Part shown: piece after piece, positions 8,154-17,237 of the stretch
Layout: every line of letters starts with the position of its first letter
Numbering within the stretch: the stretch's first letter is position 1
From: Mesorhizobium sp. B2-4-3
Lineage (GTDB): Bacteria > Pseudomonadota > Alphaproteobacteria > Rhizobiales > Rhizobiaceae
Assembly (NCBI RefSeq): GCF_006442815.1
Contig: NZ_VFVL01000008.1
Coordinates: forward strand, 62,001 to 126,000
Length of the DNA: 64,000 nt
Direction: 5' to 3'
Translations under genes and position numbers: made by a program
The notes under the pieces: generated by a model
What the model was told of the DNA's origin: nothing
Databases searched by the model: none
What the model saw: the letters and a program-made list of their open reading frames with translations, nothing else

Positions 8154-8260
8154 GTCAAAACAAAGAGTCGCTTTCAATCTCTCCAAAAGGAATGACCCCG
8201 GAAATCGTCGCCGATTTCCGGGGTCACGCGTTGAGGAAGCCAGGCGGGGGTTCCGGCTCC

Positions 8261-9874
8261 TCAATGGCCTCCGCCGCCACCTCCGCCCTGCGGGGCCGGC
8301 TTGTTGATGAACAGCACGAAGAATCCGAGCGAGGCGAACAGCACGGTCAGCATCATGAACACGTCCATGAAGGACAAAAGCGCCGCCTGCTGGTGCACCA
8401 TGCCGGACAGTTTCGAGACCGCGGCACTTGTGGCGTCGAGGCCGGCCGTCTGCTCGAAATTCTGCGTCATGTTCTGCAACTTGGCCTGCGCCGCCTGACT
8501 GCCCCACTGCACATGCTCGGCGAGCCGCGCATAGTGGAAAGCGTTGCGGTCGATCAGCACCGTGTTGATGAGCGCGAGGCCGACGGCGCCGCCGAGGTTG
8601 CGGGTCAGGTTGAACAGGCCCGACGCGTTCTTCAACCGTTCCGGCGGCAGCGTGCCGAGCGCGATGTTGTTGATCGGCACCATGCACAGCATCATCGAGC
8701 AGCCGCGCAGGATCTGCGGGATCAACAGCTCATAGAAATCCCAGTCGGCGGTGAGATTCGTCATCCACCAGGTGCCGGTGGCGAAGCCGACGAAGCCGAT
8801 CATCATCATCACCCTGAGATCGATCTTGTTCGACAGGATGCCGGCAACCGGCGCGGTGAAGAACATCGCCAGGCCGCTGACGAACAGCGCCTCGCCGATC
8901 ATCATCGAATCGTAGCCGCGGATACGGCCGAGGAACACCGGATAGAGATAGGTGAGCCCGTAGAGGCCGATGCCGACGACGAAGGAGAACAGCGAGCCGA
9001 AGGCGAAGTTGACGTTGCTGAAGGCCCTGAGGTCGACGATCGGCTCCTCGGCGGTGAAGACGCGCCAGAAGAAGATGATGCCGCCGACGGTCATGATGAT
9101 GGCGCAGGCAAACACCGCCGGCTCCTGCAGCCAATCATGGTTCGGGCCTTCCTCCAGCACATATTCCATGCAGCCGAGGAAGGCGGCCATGCCGGCGAGG
9201 CCCCACCAGTCGAACTTGGAGAACAGTTTCAGGTTGGGCTTGTCGAAATCGATCAGCGACCAGGCCGCCGTCGCCACCAGGATGCCGGGCACGACATTGA
9301 TCAGGAACAGCCAGTGCCAGGACATGGCGTGGCTGATATAGCCGCCCACCGTCGGGCCGATCGTCGGCGCCAGGGTCGCCACCAGGCCGATCATCGGCGA
9401 GACGACGGCGCGCTTCGAAGGCGGGAAAATGGTGAAGGCGGCCGCGAAGACGCTGGGGATCATGCCGCCGCCGATAAAGCCCTGGATGGCGCGGTAGACG
9501 ATCATCTGGTCGATATTGGTGGCGGTCGCGGCCAGCGCGCTGGCCGCGGTGAAGCCGGCCGCCGCGGTGGTGAACAGCACCCGCGTCGACAGCATGCGGC
9601 TGAGGAAACCCGACAGCGGGATCATCACCACCTCGGCGATCAGGTAGGCGGTCTGCACCCACGGGATCTCGTCGGAGCTGGCGCTCAGGCCCGCCTGGAT
9701 TTCCGACAGCGAGGCCGAGACGATCTGGATGTCGAGGATCGCCATGAACATGCCGAACACCATCGCCAGGAAGGCGACGACGCGGCGTACCGGCATATGG
9801 TCCGCGGGCAGGGCCGGCGCGGCAGCAACGGGGCGTCCCGGTGCTGATCCTGCGGTGATGGTTGCGGTTGCCAT
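8261..9874 (-). CDS. emrB: EmrB-type MFS drug transporter (DHA2 family)
   Basis: A 537-aa inner-membrane drug/proton antiporter of the 14-helix DHA2 family. FMAILDIQIVSASL is the first helix with the family aspartate, and IGPTVGGY matches the antiporter motif C region. The protein ends in a run of eight consecutive glycines and a histidine. GGAGG lies 7 nt before the ATG at 9874. It is transcribed after a membrane-fusion gene (116-nt gap) and divergent from a TetR regulator with palindromic operators, so drug-inducible export across both membranes with a TolC-like partner is expected. Substrates are unknown. Confidence 0.9.
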   Translation of the reverse strand: MATATITAGSAPGRPVAAAPALPADHMPVRRVVAFLAMVFGMFMAILDIQIVSASLSEIQAGLSASSDEIPWVQTAYLIAEVVMIPLSGFLSRMLSTRVLFTTAAAGFTAASALAATATNIDQMIVYRAIQGFIGGGMIPSVFAAAFTIFPPSKRAVVSPMIGLVATLAPTIGPTVGGYISHAMSWHWLFLINVVPGILVATAAWSLIDFDKPNLKLFSKFDWWGLAGMAAFLGCMEYVLEEGPNHDWLQEPAVFACAIIMTVGGIIFFWRVFTAEEPIVDLRAFSNVNFAFGSLFSFVVGIGLYGLTYLYPVFLGRIRGYDSMMIGEALFVSGLAMFFTAPVAGILSNKIDLRVMMMIGFVGFATGTWWMTNLTADWDFYELLIPQILRGCSMMLCMVPINNIALGTLPPERLKNASGLFNLTRNLGGAVGLALINTVLIDRNAFHYARLAEHVQWGSQAAQAKLQNMTQNFEQTAGLDATSAAVSKLSGMVHQQAALLSFMDVFMMLTVLFASLGFFVLFINKPAPQGGGGGGGH

Positions 9875-9990
9875 GTCATGGCCTCCATAAACAATTCAAG
9901 GACAAGCGCGTGGCGGTCCGGGATTGCGTCGAAACGGACAAAGCAGGCTGGGCGGTCCGGCGCTCAAATGGCCACCGAACCGCCCCCCGA

Positions 9991-11184
9991 TCAGTTGGTC
10001 GTCGAGGCCGGCGCGGTGCGGCTGTCGACCGCCACGACGACGCTTAAGCCCGCGCGCAGCTTGCCGGTCTTCAGCACGTCGGCCGGCACGTCGATGCGCA
10101 CGGGCACGCGCTGCACCACCTTGGTGAAGTTGCCGGTGGCGTTTTCCGGCGGCAGCAGCGAGAACACCGCGCCCGAAGCCGGCGCCAGCGAAGACACGGT
10201 GCCTTCGAAAGTCTGGCCGTCGATCGCGTCGACGGTGATGCGGACCTTCTCGCCGGGCACCATGCGGCCAAGCTGCGTCTCTTTGAAGTTGCCGACGATG
10301 TAGAGCTTGTCCATCGGCACGACGACGGCGAGCTTCTGGCCGGGGCTGACGAGGTCGCCCTGCTCGACCGAACGGTTGCCGACGACGCCGTCATAGGGCG
10401 CCTTCAGCACGGTGAAGGACAGGTCGCGCTGGGCCTTGTCGCGTGTGAGCTGCAGCGAGGCGAGGGTCGAGGCCTGCTCCGCGCGCTGCGCTTCCAGAAC
10501 GCCGATATTGGCCTGCGCCGCGGCGATCTGCGCGTCGGCGCCGACAAGCGCCGCCTTGGCCTGGTCGAGCGCGGTCTGCGCGTCGTCGAGCTGGGCCTGC
10601 GTGCCGACATGGGTCTTGAGCAGCTGCGCCGCGCGCACCTGGGCGCGCGCCGCATTGTCGGCGGCGGCCTGGTCCGCGACCTTCTGCGCCTCAGCCTGCG
10701 ACAGCGAGGCCTGGGCCGCCTTGGTTTGGGCGTCGATGCGATCGAGCGTCTTGCTCAATGTGGCGATCTGCGCCTCGGCCTGGGCGACCGCGATCTTGTA
10801 GTCGCCATTGTCGATGACGAACAGCGGATCGCCGGCCTTGACCTGCTGGTTCTCGCTCACCAGCACCTTGTCGATATAACCGGATATTTTCGGCGACACG
10901 AACGACATATCGGCCTGGACATAGGCGTCATCGGTGGCGATCATGAAGCGGCCGTCGGTCCAATAGTTGTATCCGTACCAGGACCCGGCGCCGAGCAGGG
11001 CAAGGCCGATGATCGGCAGAAGGAAAGAGCGCACGGAGCGCTTCTTCTTGGCGGGCGCGTCGGCCGCGGGGGGCGCAACCGGGGTGACGGGCTGGACAGG
11101 CGCCTCCGGGGCTTCGGTCGAGGGCTGGACCTTGGCGTTGGGAAACGTGCGGACTTCGGCGGTGGCGGGTGCGTTCGAGGACAT
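9991..11184 (-). CDS. emrA: EmrA-type membrane fusion protein (HlyD family)
   Basis: A 397-aa periplasmic adaptor. The layout is a proline/alanine-rich cytoplasmic tail (1-50), one transmembrane helix (about 50-68, FLLPIIGLALLGAGSWYGY), a biotinyl-lipoyl-like domain around ATDDAYVQADMSFVSPKISGYI, a long alanine/glutamine-rich coiled-coil hairpin (about 130-265), and a beta-barrel with GNFKETQLGRMVPGE. It links the EmrB pump to an outer-membrane channel. It is the first gene of the operon facing tetR, and AGAGAGATAGCC precedes the ATG. A second EmrA lies at 17230. Confidence 0.92.
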   Translation of the reverse strand: MSSNAPATAEVRTFPNAKVQPSTEAPEAPVQPVTPVAPPAADAPAKKKRSVRSFLLPIIGLALLGAGSWYGYNYWTDGRFMIATDDAYVQADMSFVSPKISGYIDKVLVSENQQVKAGDPLFVIDNGDYKIAVAQAEAQIATLSKTLDRIDAQTKAAQASLSQAEAQKVADQAAADNAARAQVRAAQLLKTHVGTQAQLDDAQTALDQAKAALVGADAQIAAAQANIGVLEAQRAEQASTLASLQLTRDKAQRDLSFTVLKAPYDGVVGNRSVEQGDLVSPGQKLAVVVPMDKLYIVGNFKETQLGRMVPGEKVRITVDAIDGQTFEGTVSSLAPASGAVFSLLPPENATGNFTKVVQRVPVRIDVPADVLKTGKLRAGLSVVVAVDSRTAPASTTN

Positions 11185-11213
11185 GGCTATCTCTCTGGAA
11201 TGTCAGTCAGACT

Positions 11214-11227
11214 GAACCGTTCGGTTC
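11214..11227. promoter_or_regulatory. TetR-type operator half, emrA side
   Basis: GAACC-GTTC-GGTTC is a perfect inverted repeat 29 nt upstream of emrA. It shares its arms with the palindrome at 11276 on the tetR side. It is the probable binding site of the TetR protein encoded at 11318. Confidence 0.6.
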
Positions 11228-11275
11228 GAATTGGTGATTGACATAGCGCGGAAAGAGGACCATATCAAGAGGAAA

Positions 11276-11293
11276 TCGAACCGAGCGGTTCGA
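11276..11293. promoter_or_regulatory. TetR-type operator half, tetR side
   Basis: TCGAACC-GAGC-GGTTCGA is an 18-bp palindrome ending 24 nt before the tetR ATG at 11318. With the site at 11214 it brackets the divergent promoters, as expected for a repressor controlling both itself and the pump. Confidence 0.65.
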
Positions 11294-11317
11294 AATATTT
11301 TCTAAGGAATGACGTCC

Positions 11318-12016
11318 ATGGTCGAAACGACAGCCGATAGCGATCTGCTCGACTTACGCAAGGGCCGTCCGGCGGCCGGGCAGGATCCTGTGAAACGGGC
11401 CCAGATCATCGAGGGCGCCCGCCGCGTCTTTATAGACAAGGGTTTTGAAGCCGCCTCGATGAACGACATCACGCGCGAGGCCGGCGTCTCCAAGGGCACG
11501 ATCTACGTCTATTTCGAGAACAAGGAAGAGCTGTTCGAGGCTCTCATCGAGGAAGAGCGCGGCACCATCTTCAAGAACATGTATGAGGTGCTCGACCACT
11601 TCGACGACCTGCGCAAGACGCTGGTGAAGTTTGGCACCGTGCTTTCCGTCAAGATCACCTCGGCCAAGGTCATCCAGGCCCAGCGCACGGTGGTCGGCGC
11701 GTCCGACAGGATACCTGAGCTCGGCGCGCGGTTTTACGAGCGCGGCCCGAAGCGTGGCCATGACAGGGTCATGGCCTTCCTCAATGAAGCTGTCGAACGC
11801 GGCCTGCTCAAGATCGACGATGTCGACCTTGCCGCCTATCAGTTCACCGAGCTCTGTCTCGCCGGCCTGTTCCGGCAGTGCATCTTTTCCTACCGCACCA
11901 AGGCGCCGAGCCAGGCGGAGATCGAGCACATCGTGACCTCCGGTGTCGATGTCTTCCTCAAGGCCTACGCCACGGAAAAATTCTTTGCTGAGGAAAAGGC
12001 GTTGCAATCGGCCTGA
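11318..12016 (+). CDS. TetR/AcrR-family repressor of the adjacent efflux operon
   Basis: A 232-aa protein with an N-terminal TetR helix-turn-helix (about 25-72; MNDITREAGVSKGTIYVYFENKEELF is split here as MNDITREAGVSKG and TIYVYFENKEELF) and a C-terminal ligand/dimer domain with YRTKAPSQAEIE. AAGGA at 11304-11308 is 9 nt from the ATG at 11318, while the ATG at 11309 follows it directly, so 11318 is preferred. It is divergent from emrA with two matching palindromes between them, which makes it the likely local repressor. The inducer is unknown. Confidence 0.9.
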   Translation: MVETTADSDLLDLRKGRPAAGQDPVKRAQIIEGARRVFIDKGFEAASMNDITREAGVSKGTIYVYFENKEELFEALIEEERGTIFKNMYEVLDHFDDLRKTLVKFGTVLSVKITSAKVIQAQRTVVGASDRIPELGARFYERGPKRGHDRVMAFLNEAVERGLLKIDDVDLAAYQFTELCLAGLFRQCIFSYRTKAPSQAEIEHIVTSGVDVFLKAYATEKFFAEEKALQSA

Positions 12017-12199
12017 CCGTTCGGGCATGCGGATCGCAAAGCGTGCGAAGCAAGGCTGAGGGGCCTCGCCGTGTCTTTGAGGGCGCGGGCAATGACGGCT
12101 GAACGCGACGTCGTCGAGATCGTCCGCCGACCCTATCAAAATATCGATCGGCATCGTCCGGCAGGCACTTTCGGAAGGACCTGTTAACCATCGCTTCCT

Positions 12200-14707
12200 A
12201 TGTCTCGGGAGACGTTCAATCGGCGAGTCTCGAGAATGACATCCATGCGTTTTCCCCGTGCCAATCCTTCCGGCGCTTCCGCCTATAACGGCGAAGACGA
12301 TCGCGGCGCGGACGGGCGCCGTGGTGGGGTCTCGCAGCCGCAGGCGCAACCGGGGCAGGTGGTCGCGTTGCGCGTTGCGCCGGCAGGCGAAGCGGGCGCT
12401 GCTCGCGCCGCATCCTCCGAATCGGCCGATGGCGGCGAGTTCAGCCGCCCGGCATGGCAGGACTATTTCTTCCTTGCGCCCAATGTGCGGTTCACTCGCA
12501 CGCCGGACACCGATCTCTCCAGGCGCGCCGCCCCGCAGGTAGAAGATGCCGCGCATGGCAAGGTATCCGAGCCCGTCCGGCCCGCGACACCGGCCCCGGC
12601 CGCTCCGGTCCGCAAAAGTCCCACCGTCACAGCCGCTCCCGCCGCAGCGCCGATGCAAACCAGACCGATCCGCGCGCCTTCCACGATTGCCCCAGCCGCA
12701 ATCCCTCCGGCCGCGTCGCCCCAGGCTGCTGCCGCTCCGACGCCAAAACCGCGCCCAAGCGGACTGCGCTGGTCCTATCTTTCCGACCATGCCTTTTTCG
12801 AATTCGGCATGCCCTTCCTCGCCGAGCGCCTGGCGCGGGCGCGTTTGAACGAAGCCGGTCAGGCGCCGGCCGTCTCGGCGCAGCCGCCGGTCAAGCCGAC
12901 GCCGGCGCATCGTCCGGCGGCCCAGTCAAGCCAAGCCCATGCCCCCTTCATGAGCGAGGCGACGTCGTTTTACCGGGTCATCGAATGGCGCTCCAACGTG
13001 TCGAATGCCGGCTCTGCCTCGACGTCCACGCCGGCCTTCGCGGCCGTCCAGCCGACGCCTGTCGAGCCCATGCCGGTTTCCGCCCAGTCGAGCGCACGGA
13101 CGGCCAGGCGGACGCCTTCGCTGCCCATGGCCGGCGAGGTTGTGCCGCTATCCGCGATGGCCGGTTACGAGCTTCCCTCCGAGGATCTTCTGCAGATGCC
13201 GCCGGAAGGTCAGGGCTTCTACATGTCGCAGGAGCGGATGGAGCAGAACGCCGACCTGCTCGAAAGCGTGCTGGAGGATTTCGGCGTCAAGGGCGAGATC
13301 ATCCATGTCCGCCCCGGCCCGGTCGTCACGCTCTACGAGTTCGAGCCGGCGCCGGGCGTGAAATCCAGCCGTGTTATCGGATTGGCCGACGACATCGCCC
13401 GTTCCATGTCGGCCATCTCGGCGCGTGTCGCCGTGGTGCCGGGCCGCAATGTCATCGGCATCGAGCTGCCCAACGAAACGCGCGAGACGGTCTATTTCCG
13501 CGAGCTGATCGGATCGGCCGGTTTCCGCAACACCTCCTGCAAGCTGGCGCTCGGCCTCGGCAAGACGATCGGCGGCGAGCCGGTCATCGCCGAGCTCGCC
13601 AAGATGCCTCACTTGCTGGTGGCCGGCACCACCGGCTCCGGCAAGTCGGTCGCCATCAACACCATGATCCTGTCGCTGCTCTACAGGATGAAGCCGCAGG
13701 AATGCCGCCTCATCATGGTCGACCCCAAGATGCTGGAGCTCTCGGTCTATGACGGCATCCCGCATCTCCTGACGCCGGTCGTCACCGATCCCAAGAAGGC
13801 GGTCACGGCGCTCAAATGGGCGGTGCGCGAGATGGAGGACCGCTACCGCAAGATGGCGCGCCTCGGCGTGCGCAACATCGACGGCTACAACCAGCGCGCC
13901 GCAGGCGCCCGTGACAAGGGCGAGGTCGTGACCATGCAGGTGCAGGCCGGCTTCGAGAGAGGCACGGGCGAGCCGCTGTTCGAGGAGCGCGCGATCGACC
14001 TCGCGCCCATGCCCTACATCGTCATCATCGTCGACGAGATGGCCGACCTGATGATGGTCGCCGGCAAGGAGATCGAAGGGGCCATCCAGCGGCTGGCGCA
14101 GATGGCCCGCGCCGCCGGCATCCATCTGATCATGGCCACGCAGCGCCCGTCCGTCGACGTCATCACCGGCACCATCAAGGCCAACTTCCCGACCCGCATC
14201 TCCTTCCAGGTGACGTCGAAGATCGACAGCCGCACCATCCTCGGCGAGCAGGGCGCCGAGCAGCTGCTCGGCCAGGGCGACATGTTGCACATGGCCGGCG
14301 GCGGCCGCATTTCGCGCGTGCATGGCCCCTTCGTGTCCGACCTGGAGGTCCAGCAGGTCGTGGCGCATCTCAAGGCTCAGGGACGTCCCGAATATCTCGA
14401 CACCGTCACCGCCGACGAGGAGGAAGCCGAGGAAGCCGCCGACGCCGGTCCGGTTTTCGACAAAAGCGCGATGGCCGAGGAGGATGGCGACGCGCTCTAT
14501 GAGGAAGCGGTCAAGGTGGTCAAGCGCGACAAGAAATGCTCGACCTCCTACATCCAGCGCCGCCTCGGCGTCGGCTACAACCGTGCCGCCTCGCTGGTCG
14601 AGCGCATGGAGAAGGAAGGGCTGGTCGGCGCTCCCAACCATGTCGGCAAGCGCGAGATCCTCACCGGCCGGCGCGATCGTGAGCCCGAACGCGACGAGAT
14701 GGACTGA
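12200..14707 (+). CDS. ftsK: FtsK/SpoIIIE-type DNA translocase without membrane domain
   Basis: An 835-aa ATP-driven DNA pump acting in chromosome segregation. Residues 1-330 form a proline/alanine-rich linker-like region with no hydrophobic segments. An alpha/beta motor follows with Walker A GTTGSGKS and Walker [10 protein letters not shown], then [13 protein letters not shown]. The C-terminal gamma winged-helix domain (about 765-825, [14 protein letters not shown]) should read KOPS-like DNA sequences. Typical FtsK has four N-terminal membrane helices; these are absent, so this is probably the soluble second paralog seen in Rhizobiales. The start is uncertain: ATGs at 12236 and 12245 are also possible. 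It stands alone between tetR and engB. Confidence 0.88.
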   Translation: MSRETFNRRVSRMTSMRFPRANPSGASAYNGEDDRGADGRRGGVSQPQAQPGQVVALRVAPAGEAGAARAASSESADGGEFSRPAWQDYFFLAPNVRFTRTPDTDLSRRAAPQVEDAAHGKVSEPVRPATPAPAAPVRKSPTVTAAPAAAPMQTRPIRAPSTIAPAAIPPAASPQAAAAPTPKPRPSGLRWSYLSDHAFFEFGMPFLAERLARARLNEAGQAPAVSAQPPVKPTPAHRPAAQSSQAHAPFMSEATSFYRVIEWRSNVSNAGSASTSTPAFAAVQPTPVEPMPVSAQSSARTARRTPSLPMAGEVVPLSAMAGYELPSEDLLQMPPEGQGFYMSQERMEQNADLLESVLEDFGVKGEIIHVRPGPVVTLYEFEPAPGVKSSRVIGLADDIARSMSAISARVAVVPGRNVIGIELPNETRETVYFRELIGSAGFRNTSCKLALGLGKTIGGEPVIAELAKMPHLLVAGTTGSGKSVAINTMILSLLYRMKPQECRLIMVDPKMLELSVYDGIPHLLTPVVTDPKKAVTALKWAVREMEDRYRKMARLGVRNIDGYNQRAAGARDKGEVVTMQVQAGFERGTGEPLFEERAIDLAPMPYIVIIVDEMADLMMVAGKEIEGAIQRLAQMARAAGIHLIMATQRPSVDVITGTIKANFPTRISFQVTSKIDSRTILGEQGAEQLLGQGDMLHMAGGGRISRVHGPFVSDLEVQQVVAHLKAQGRPEYLDTVTADEEEAEEAADAGPVFDKSAMAEEDGDALYEEAVKVVKRDKKCSTSYIQRRLGVGYNRAASLVERMEKEGLVGAPNHVGKREILTGRRDREPERDEMD

Positions 14708-14718
14708 GCGGCGCGCGC

Positions 14719-14850
14719 CAGCCCCCTCATCCGGCCGCTTCGCGGCCACCTTCTCCCCGTGGGGGGAGAAGAGACTGACGCCAGCGCCGGCAATCTCCTC
14801 TCCCCTCGGGGAGAGGTCAGCCGAGCGAAGCGGAGGCTGGGTGAGGGGGA
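14719..14850. repeat. family C C/G-rich hairpin repeats
   Basis: Several nested inverted repeats fill the gap between convergent ftsK and engB: ccccctcatccgg against gctgggtgaggggg at the ends, ggccgcttcgcggcc near 14736, and ctccccgtggggggag near 14753. They may serve as a bidirectional terminator. Such elements are common at rhizobial gene ends. Confidence 0.6.
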
Positions 14851-14890
14851 GCGCCACACGCGGCCGGCTCGCTCCAAGGCGACAACCGCT

Positions 14891-15562
14891 CTATCCGCCG
14901 TTCGCCACCAGGGCGATGGCCGCGCGCAGCTCGTCCAGCCCGGCGGCTTTTTCCGACGAGGTGGCCAGCACCACCGGGAACGCCGCCGGCCGCTTCTTGA
15001 TCTTGGCCAGCGTCTCCTCGATCAGCCTCGGCACGCCGGCGGCCTTGATCTTGTCGGTCTTGGTCAGCACCACCTGATAGGACACCGCCGCCTTGTCGAG
15101 CAGGGTCAGCACTTCCTCGTCCTTGGCCTTGATGCCGTGGCGCGCGTCGATCAGCACATAGACGCGCTTCAGCGTCACGCGGCCCTGCAGATACTCGTAG
15201 ATGAGTTTCGTCCACTCATCGACCTTGTCCTTCGGCGCGCTGGCATAGCCGTAGCCCGGCATGTCGACCAGCGCCATCGGCGGCAGGTCGGCGCCTTCGC
15301 CGGAAAAGCCGTCGGGCACGAAATAGTTGAGCTCCTGCGTGCGCCCCGGCGTGTTCGATGTGCGCGCCAGGCCCTTGTGCCCGACCAGCGCATTGATCAG
15401 CGACGACTTGCCGACATTGGAGCGGCCGGCGAAGGCGATCTCGGGCGGTCCTTCCGGCGGCAGGAACTTCATCGACGGCACGCCGCGGATGAAGATCCAG
15501 CCGCGGGTGAACAGCTCCGGGCTTATCGCCGTTTCGTTCGGGGTCTTGTCGGGCGCGTTCAA
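14891..15562 (-). CDS. engB: ribosome biogenesis GTPase YihA/EngB
   Basis: A GTPase needed for 50S subunit assembly and, in many bacteria, cell division. G1 is [10 protein letters not shown]3 is DMPGYGYA and G4 is TKTDK. The open frame continues to 15646, but homology begins near the TTG at 15562 (then NAPDKTP), giving 223 aa. That TTG overlaps the upstream acetyltransferase stop codon as TTGA, suggesting translational coupling. The family usually sits between yidC and argB in Rhizobiales. Here an acetyltransferase precedes it and argB is 10 kb away. Confidence 0.9.
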   Translation of the reverse strand: MNAPDKTPNETAISPELFTRGWIFIRGVPSMKFLPPEGPPEIAFAGRSNVGKSSLINALVGHKGLARTSNTPGRTQELNYFVPDGFSGEGADLPPMALVDMPGYGYASAPKDKVDEWTKLIYEYLQGRVTLKRVYVLIDARHGIKAKDEEVLTLLDKAAVSYQVVLTKTDKIKAAGVPRLIEETLAKIKKRPAAFPVVLATSSEKAAGLDELRAAIALVANGG

Positions 15563-16197
15563 ACCGCTGCCTCCAGCATGGAAATGTCGGCGCCGCGGAT
15601 GGCATTGAGGTTGCGGCTGATCTTGTCGACCGGCCAGTCCCACCATGCTGCCTTCAAAAGCCGCCGCACCGTGAATTCATCGAAGCGCATCTTCACCACC
15701 TTGGCCGCATTGCCGGCGACGATCGCATAAGGCGGCACGTCGTGCGTGACAACCGATTTCGCGGCGACGATGGCGCCGTCGCCGATCTTGACGCCCGGCA
15801 TGACCACCGCGTCCATGCCGATCCACACGTCATTGCCGATGACGGTGTCGCCGCGGATCTCGTTCGACCATGTCCGCGGGTCGAAACCCTCCTCCCAGCC
15901 ATGGCCGAAGATGTTGAACGGATAGGTCGAGAAGCCGGACATGGCGTGGTTGGCTCCGTTCATGATGAAGCGCGCGCCCTCGGCGATGGCGCAGAACTTG
16001 CCGATCACCAGCCGGTCGCCGATGAAGTCGTAGTGGTGCAGCACGCATTTCTCGGCGAATTTGTCGGGGCCGTCGGGGTCGTCATAGTAGGTGAAGTCGC
16101 CGATCTCGATGTTGGGCGACGTCACCAATCCCTTCAGGAAACCGACGCGCGGATGCATCGCAATCGGATGCTTGACGTTGGGATTGGGTCCGGTCAT
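15559..16197 (-). CDS. CatB/Vat-like xenobiotic O-acetyltransferase
   Basis: A 212-aa trimeric left-handed beta-helix acetyltransferase using acetyl-CoA. Hexapeptide-type repeats run through [20 protein letters not shown] and [32 protein letters not shown], broken by the long loop with [15 protein letters not shown] that carries the catalytic histidine of the Vat/CatB family. Relatives inactivate chloramphenicol or streptogramin A, but chromosomal members often have unknown substrates. It is co-transcribed with engB through a 4-nt stop/start overlap. No mobile-element signature is seen, so resistance is not asserted. Confidence 0.85.
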   Translation of the reverse strand: MTGPNPNVKHPIAMHPRVGFLKGLVTSPNIEIGDFTYYDDPDGPDKFAEKCVLHHYDFIGDRLVIGKFCAIAEGARFIMNGANHAMSGFSTYPFNIFGHGWEEGFDPRTWSNEIRGDTVIGNDVWIGMDAVVMPGVKIGDGAIVAAKSVVTHDVPPYAIVAGNAAKVVKMRFDEFTVRRLLKAAWWDWPVDKISRNLNAIRGADISMLEAAV

Positions 16198-16291
16198 CGC
16201 GGTCCCTCCATGGTCGCAGGCATGTTCCGGCGCGGCCGGCGCGGTTCGCGCGCGATCAAACTAACGTGATCCGTTCCATAGCGCCAACCGT

Positions 16292-16606
16292 TCAATGGTT
16301 GCCGCGGCATATCACGATCGGGTTGGAAAGGGCGCTGTCGAAACCGCTGCCCTGATAGACCTGGACGTTCGAGGCTCCGGGCGGCAGCGAAAAGCTGCCT
16401 TCGACGATTTTCTGCTCGCCGGTCGTCGTGTGCAGCGTCCAGCTGAAGGTGCAGAATTGCGGCGGCGCCTTGGGTTGCACGTGGCTGCAATTGAGCTGCG
16501 CGCCACCCAGCATCGCCGCTCCGCCGCAGCTCACCGCGTCCTTCGCGGCGGCTGGAAAAGCATATCCCGCCAGCAGCGCCAGCATGATGATCTTGAGCCG
16601 GTTCAT
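16292..16606 (-). CDS. small secreted cysteine-containing protein of unknown function
   Basis: A 104-aa protein with a clear Sec signal peptide (LKIIMLALLAGYAFPAAAK). The mature part of about 83 residues contains four cysteines (SCGGA, LNCSH, QFCTF, VICRG), enough for two disulfides, and a beta-rich pattern. The start is set at 16606, where aaggacaag precedes the ATG and the signal peptide begins; the frame runs further upstream without homology-like content. No family was recognised. It stands alone between the acetyltransferase and the divergent marR. A periplasmic location is likely; the function is unknown. Confidence 0.65.
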   Translation of the reverse strand: MNRLKIIMLALLAGYAFPAAAKDAVSCGGAAMLGGAQLNCSHVQPKAPPQFCTFSWTLHTTTGEQKIVEGSFSLPPGASNVQVYQGSGFDSALSNPIVICRGNH

Positions 16607-16715
16607 CGTCTTGTCCTTGCCGCGAACCAGGCCGGTCCGGCCCGGTTCTGGCCTATGCGATATTTTTACCAAGCGCCTTAGTCGGTCTTGCGCTCCGCGT
16701 CCACCAGGATTATGT

Positions 16716-16736
16716 GCATGATGATAATAAGCATGC
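16716..16736. promoter_or_regulatory. candidate MarR operator
   Basis: GCATG-N11-CATGC is a 21-bp imperfect palindrome in an AT-rich stretch 36 nt before the marR ATG. Its position fits autoregulation of the marR-emrAB operon. Only the arms are symmetric, so the call is tentative. Confidence 0.4.
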
Positions 16737-16772
16737 TCACGAAAGTTTGTACGCAGTCTCCGAAGTCCTCCC

Positions 16773-17237
16773 ATGTCCACCTCGCCCAATATCAGCTTCG
16801 CGTTGCACGATGTCGCGCGCCTGCTCAGGAAGCGGTTCGAGCAACGGTCGCGCGCTTTTGGCCTGACCCGCGCGCAGTGGCAGGTGCTGGCGTATCTTTC
16901 GCTGCATGAGGGCATCCACCAGAGCAAGCTGGCCGACCTCATCGAGATCATGCCGATCACGCTCGCAAGGCTGCTCGACAAGATGCAGGCGCGCGGCTTC
17001 ATCGAGCGTCGGCCCAATCCGGCCGACCGCCGGGCGTGGCTTCTCTATCTGACCCCGAAGGCCCATCCGCTCATCGAAGTGATGCGCGGCAACGGCCAGA
17101 AGACGCGCGAGGAGGCCTTTACCGGCCTGTCCTCGGACGCGCAGCAGCAACTGCTGCAAACCCTTTGCCTGATCAAATCCAATCTGCTCGAGGCCTGCGC
17201 CCAGCCGGCCGTCGACCGGGAGAAAGTCCATGTCTGA
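16773..17237 (+). CDS. MarR-family transcriptional regulator
   Basis: A 154-aa winged-helix dimeric regulator. The recognition region is LADLIEIMPITLARLLDKMQARGFIERRPNPADRRAW, here read as LADLIEIMPITLARLLDKM followed by the wing RRPNPADRRAW. It is the first gene of an operon with emrA and emrB and overlaps emrA by 8 nt, as in the E. coli mprA(emrR)-emrAB locus. It probably represses the operon until a phenolic or hydrophobic drug binds. A palindrome at 16716 is the candidate operator. The length is normal for the family. Confidence 0.9.
   Translation: MSTSPNISFALHDVARLLRKRFEQRSRAFGLTRAQWQVLAYLSLHEGIHQSKLADLIEIMPITLARLLDKMQARGFIERRPNPADRRAWLLYLTPKAHPLIEVMRGNGQKTREEAFTGLSSDAQQQLLQTLCLIKSNLLEACAQPAVDREKVHV

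Noticed and set aside
15559..16197. Acquired antibiotic-resistance gene
   Set aside because: The XAT-family protein is coupled to engB by a stop/start overlap and has no mobile-element context; chromosomal members often have other substrates.
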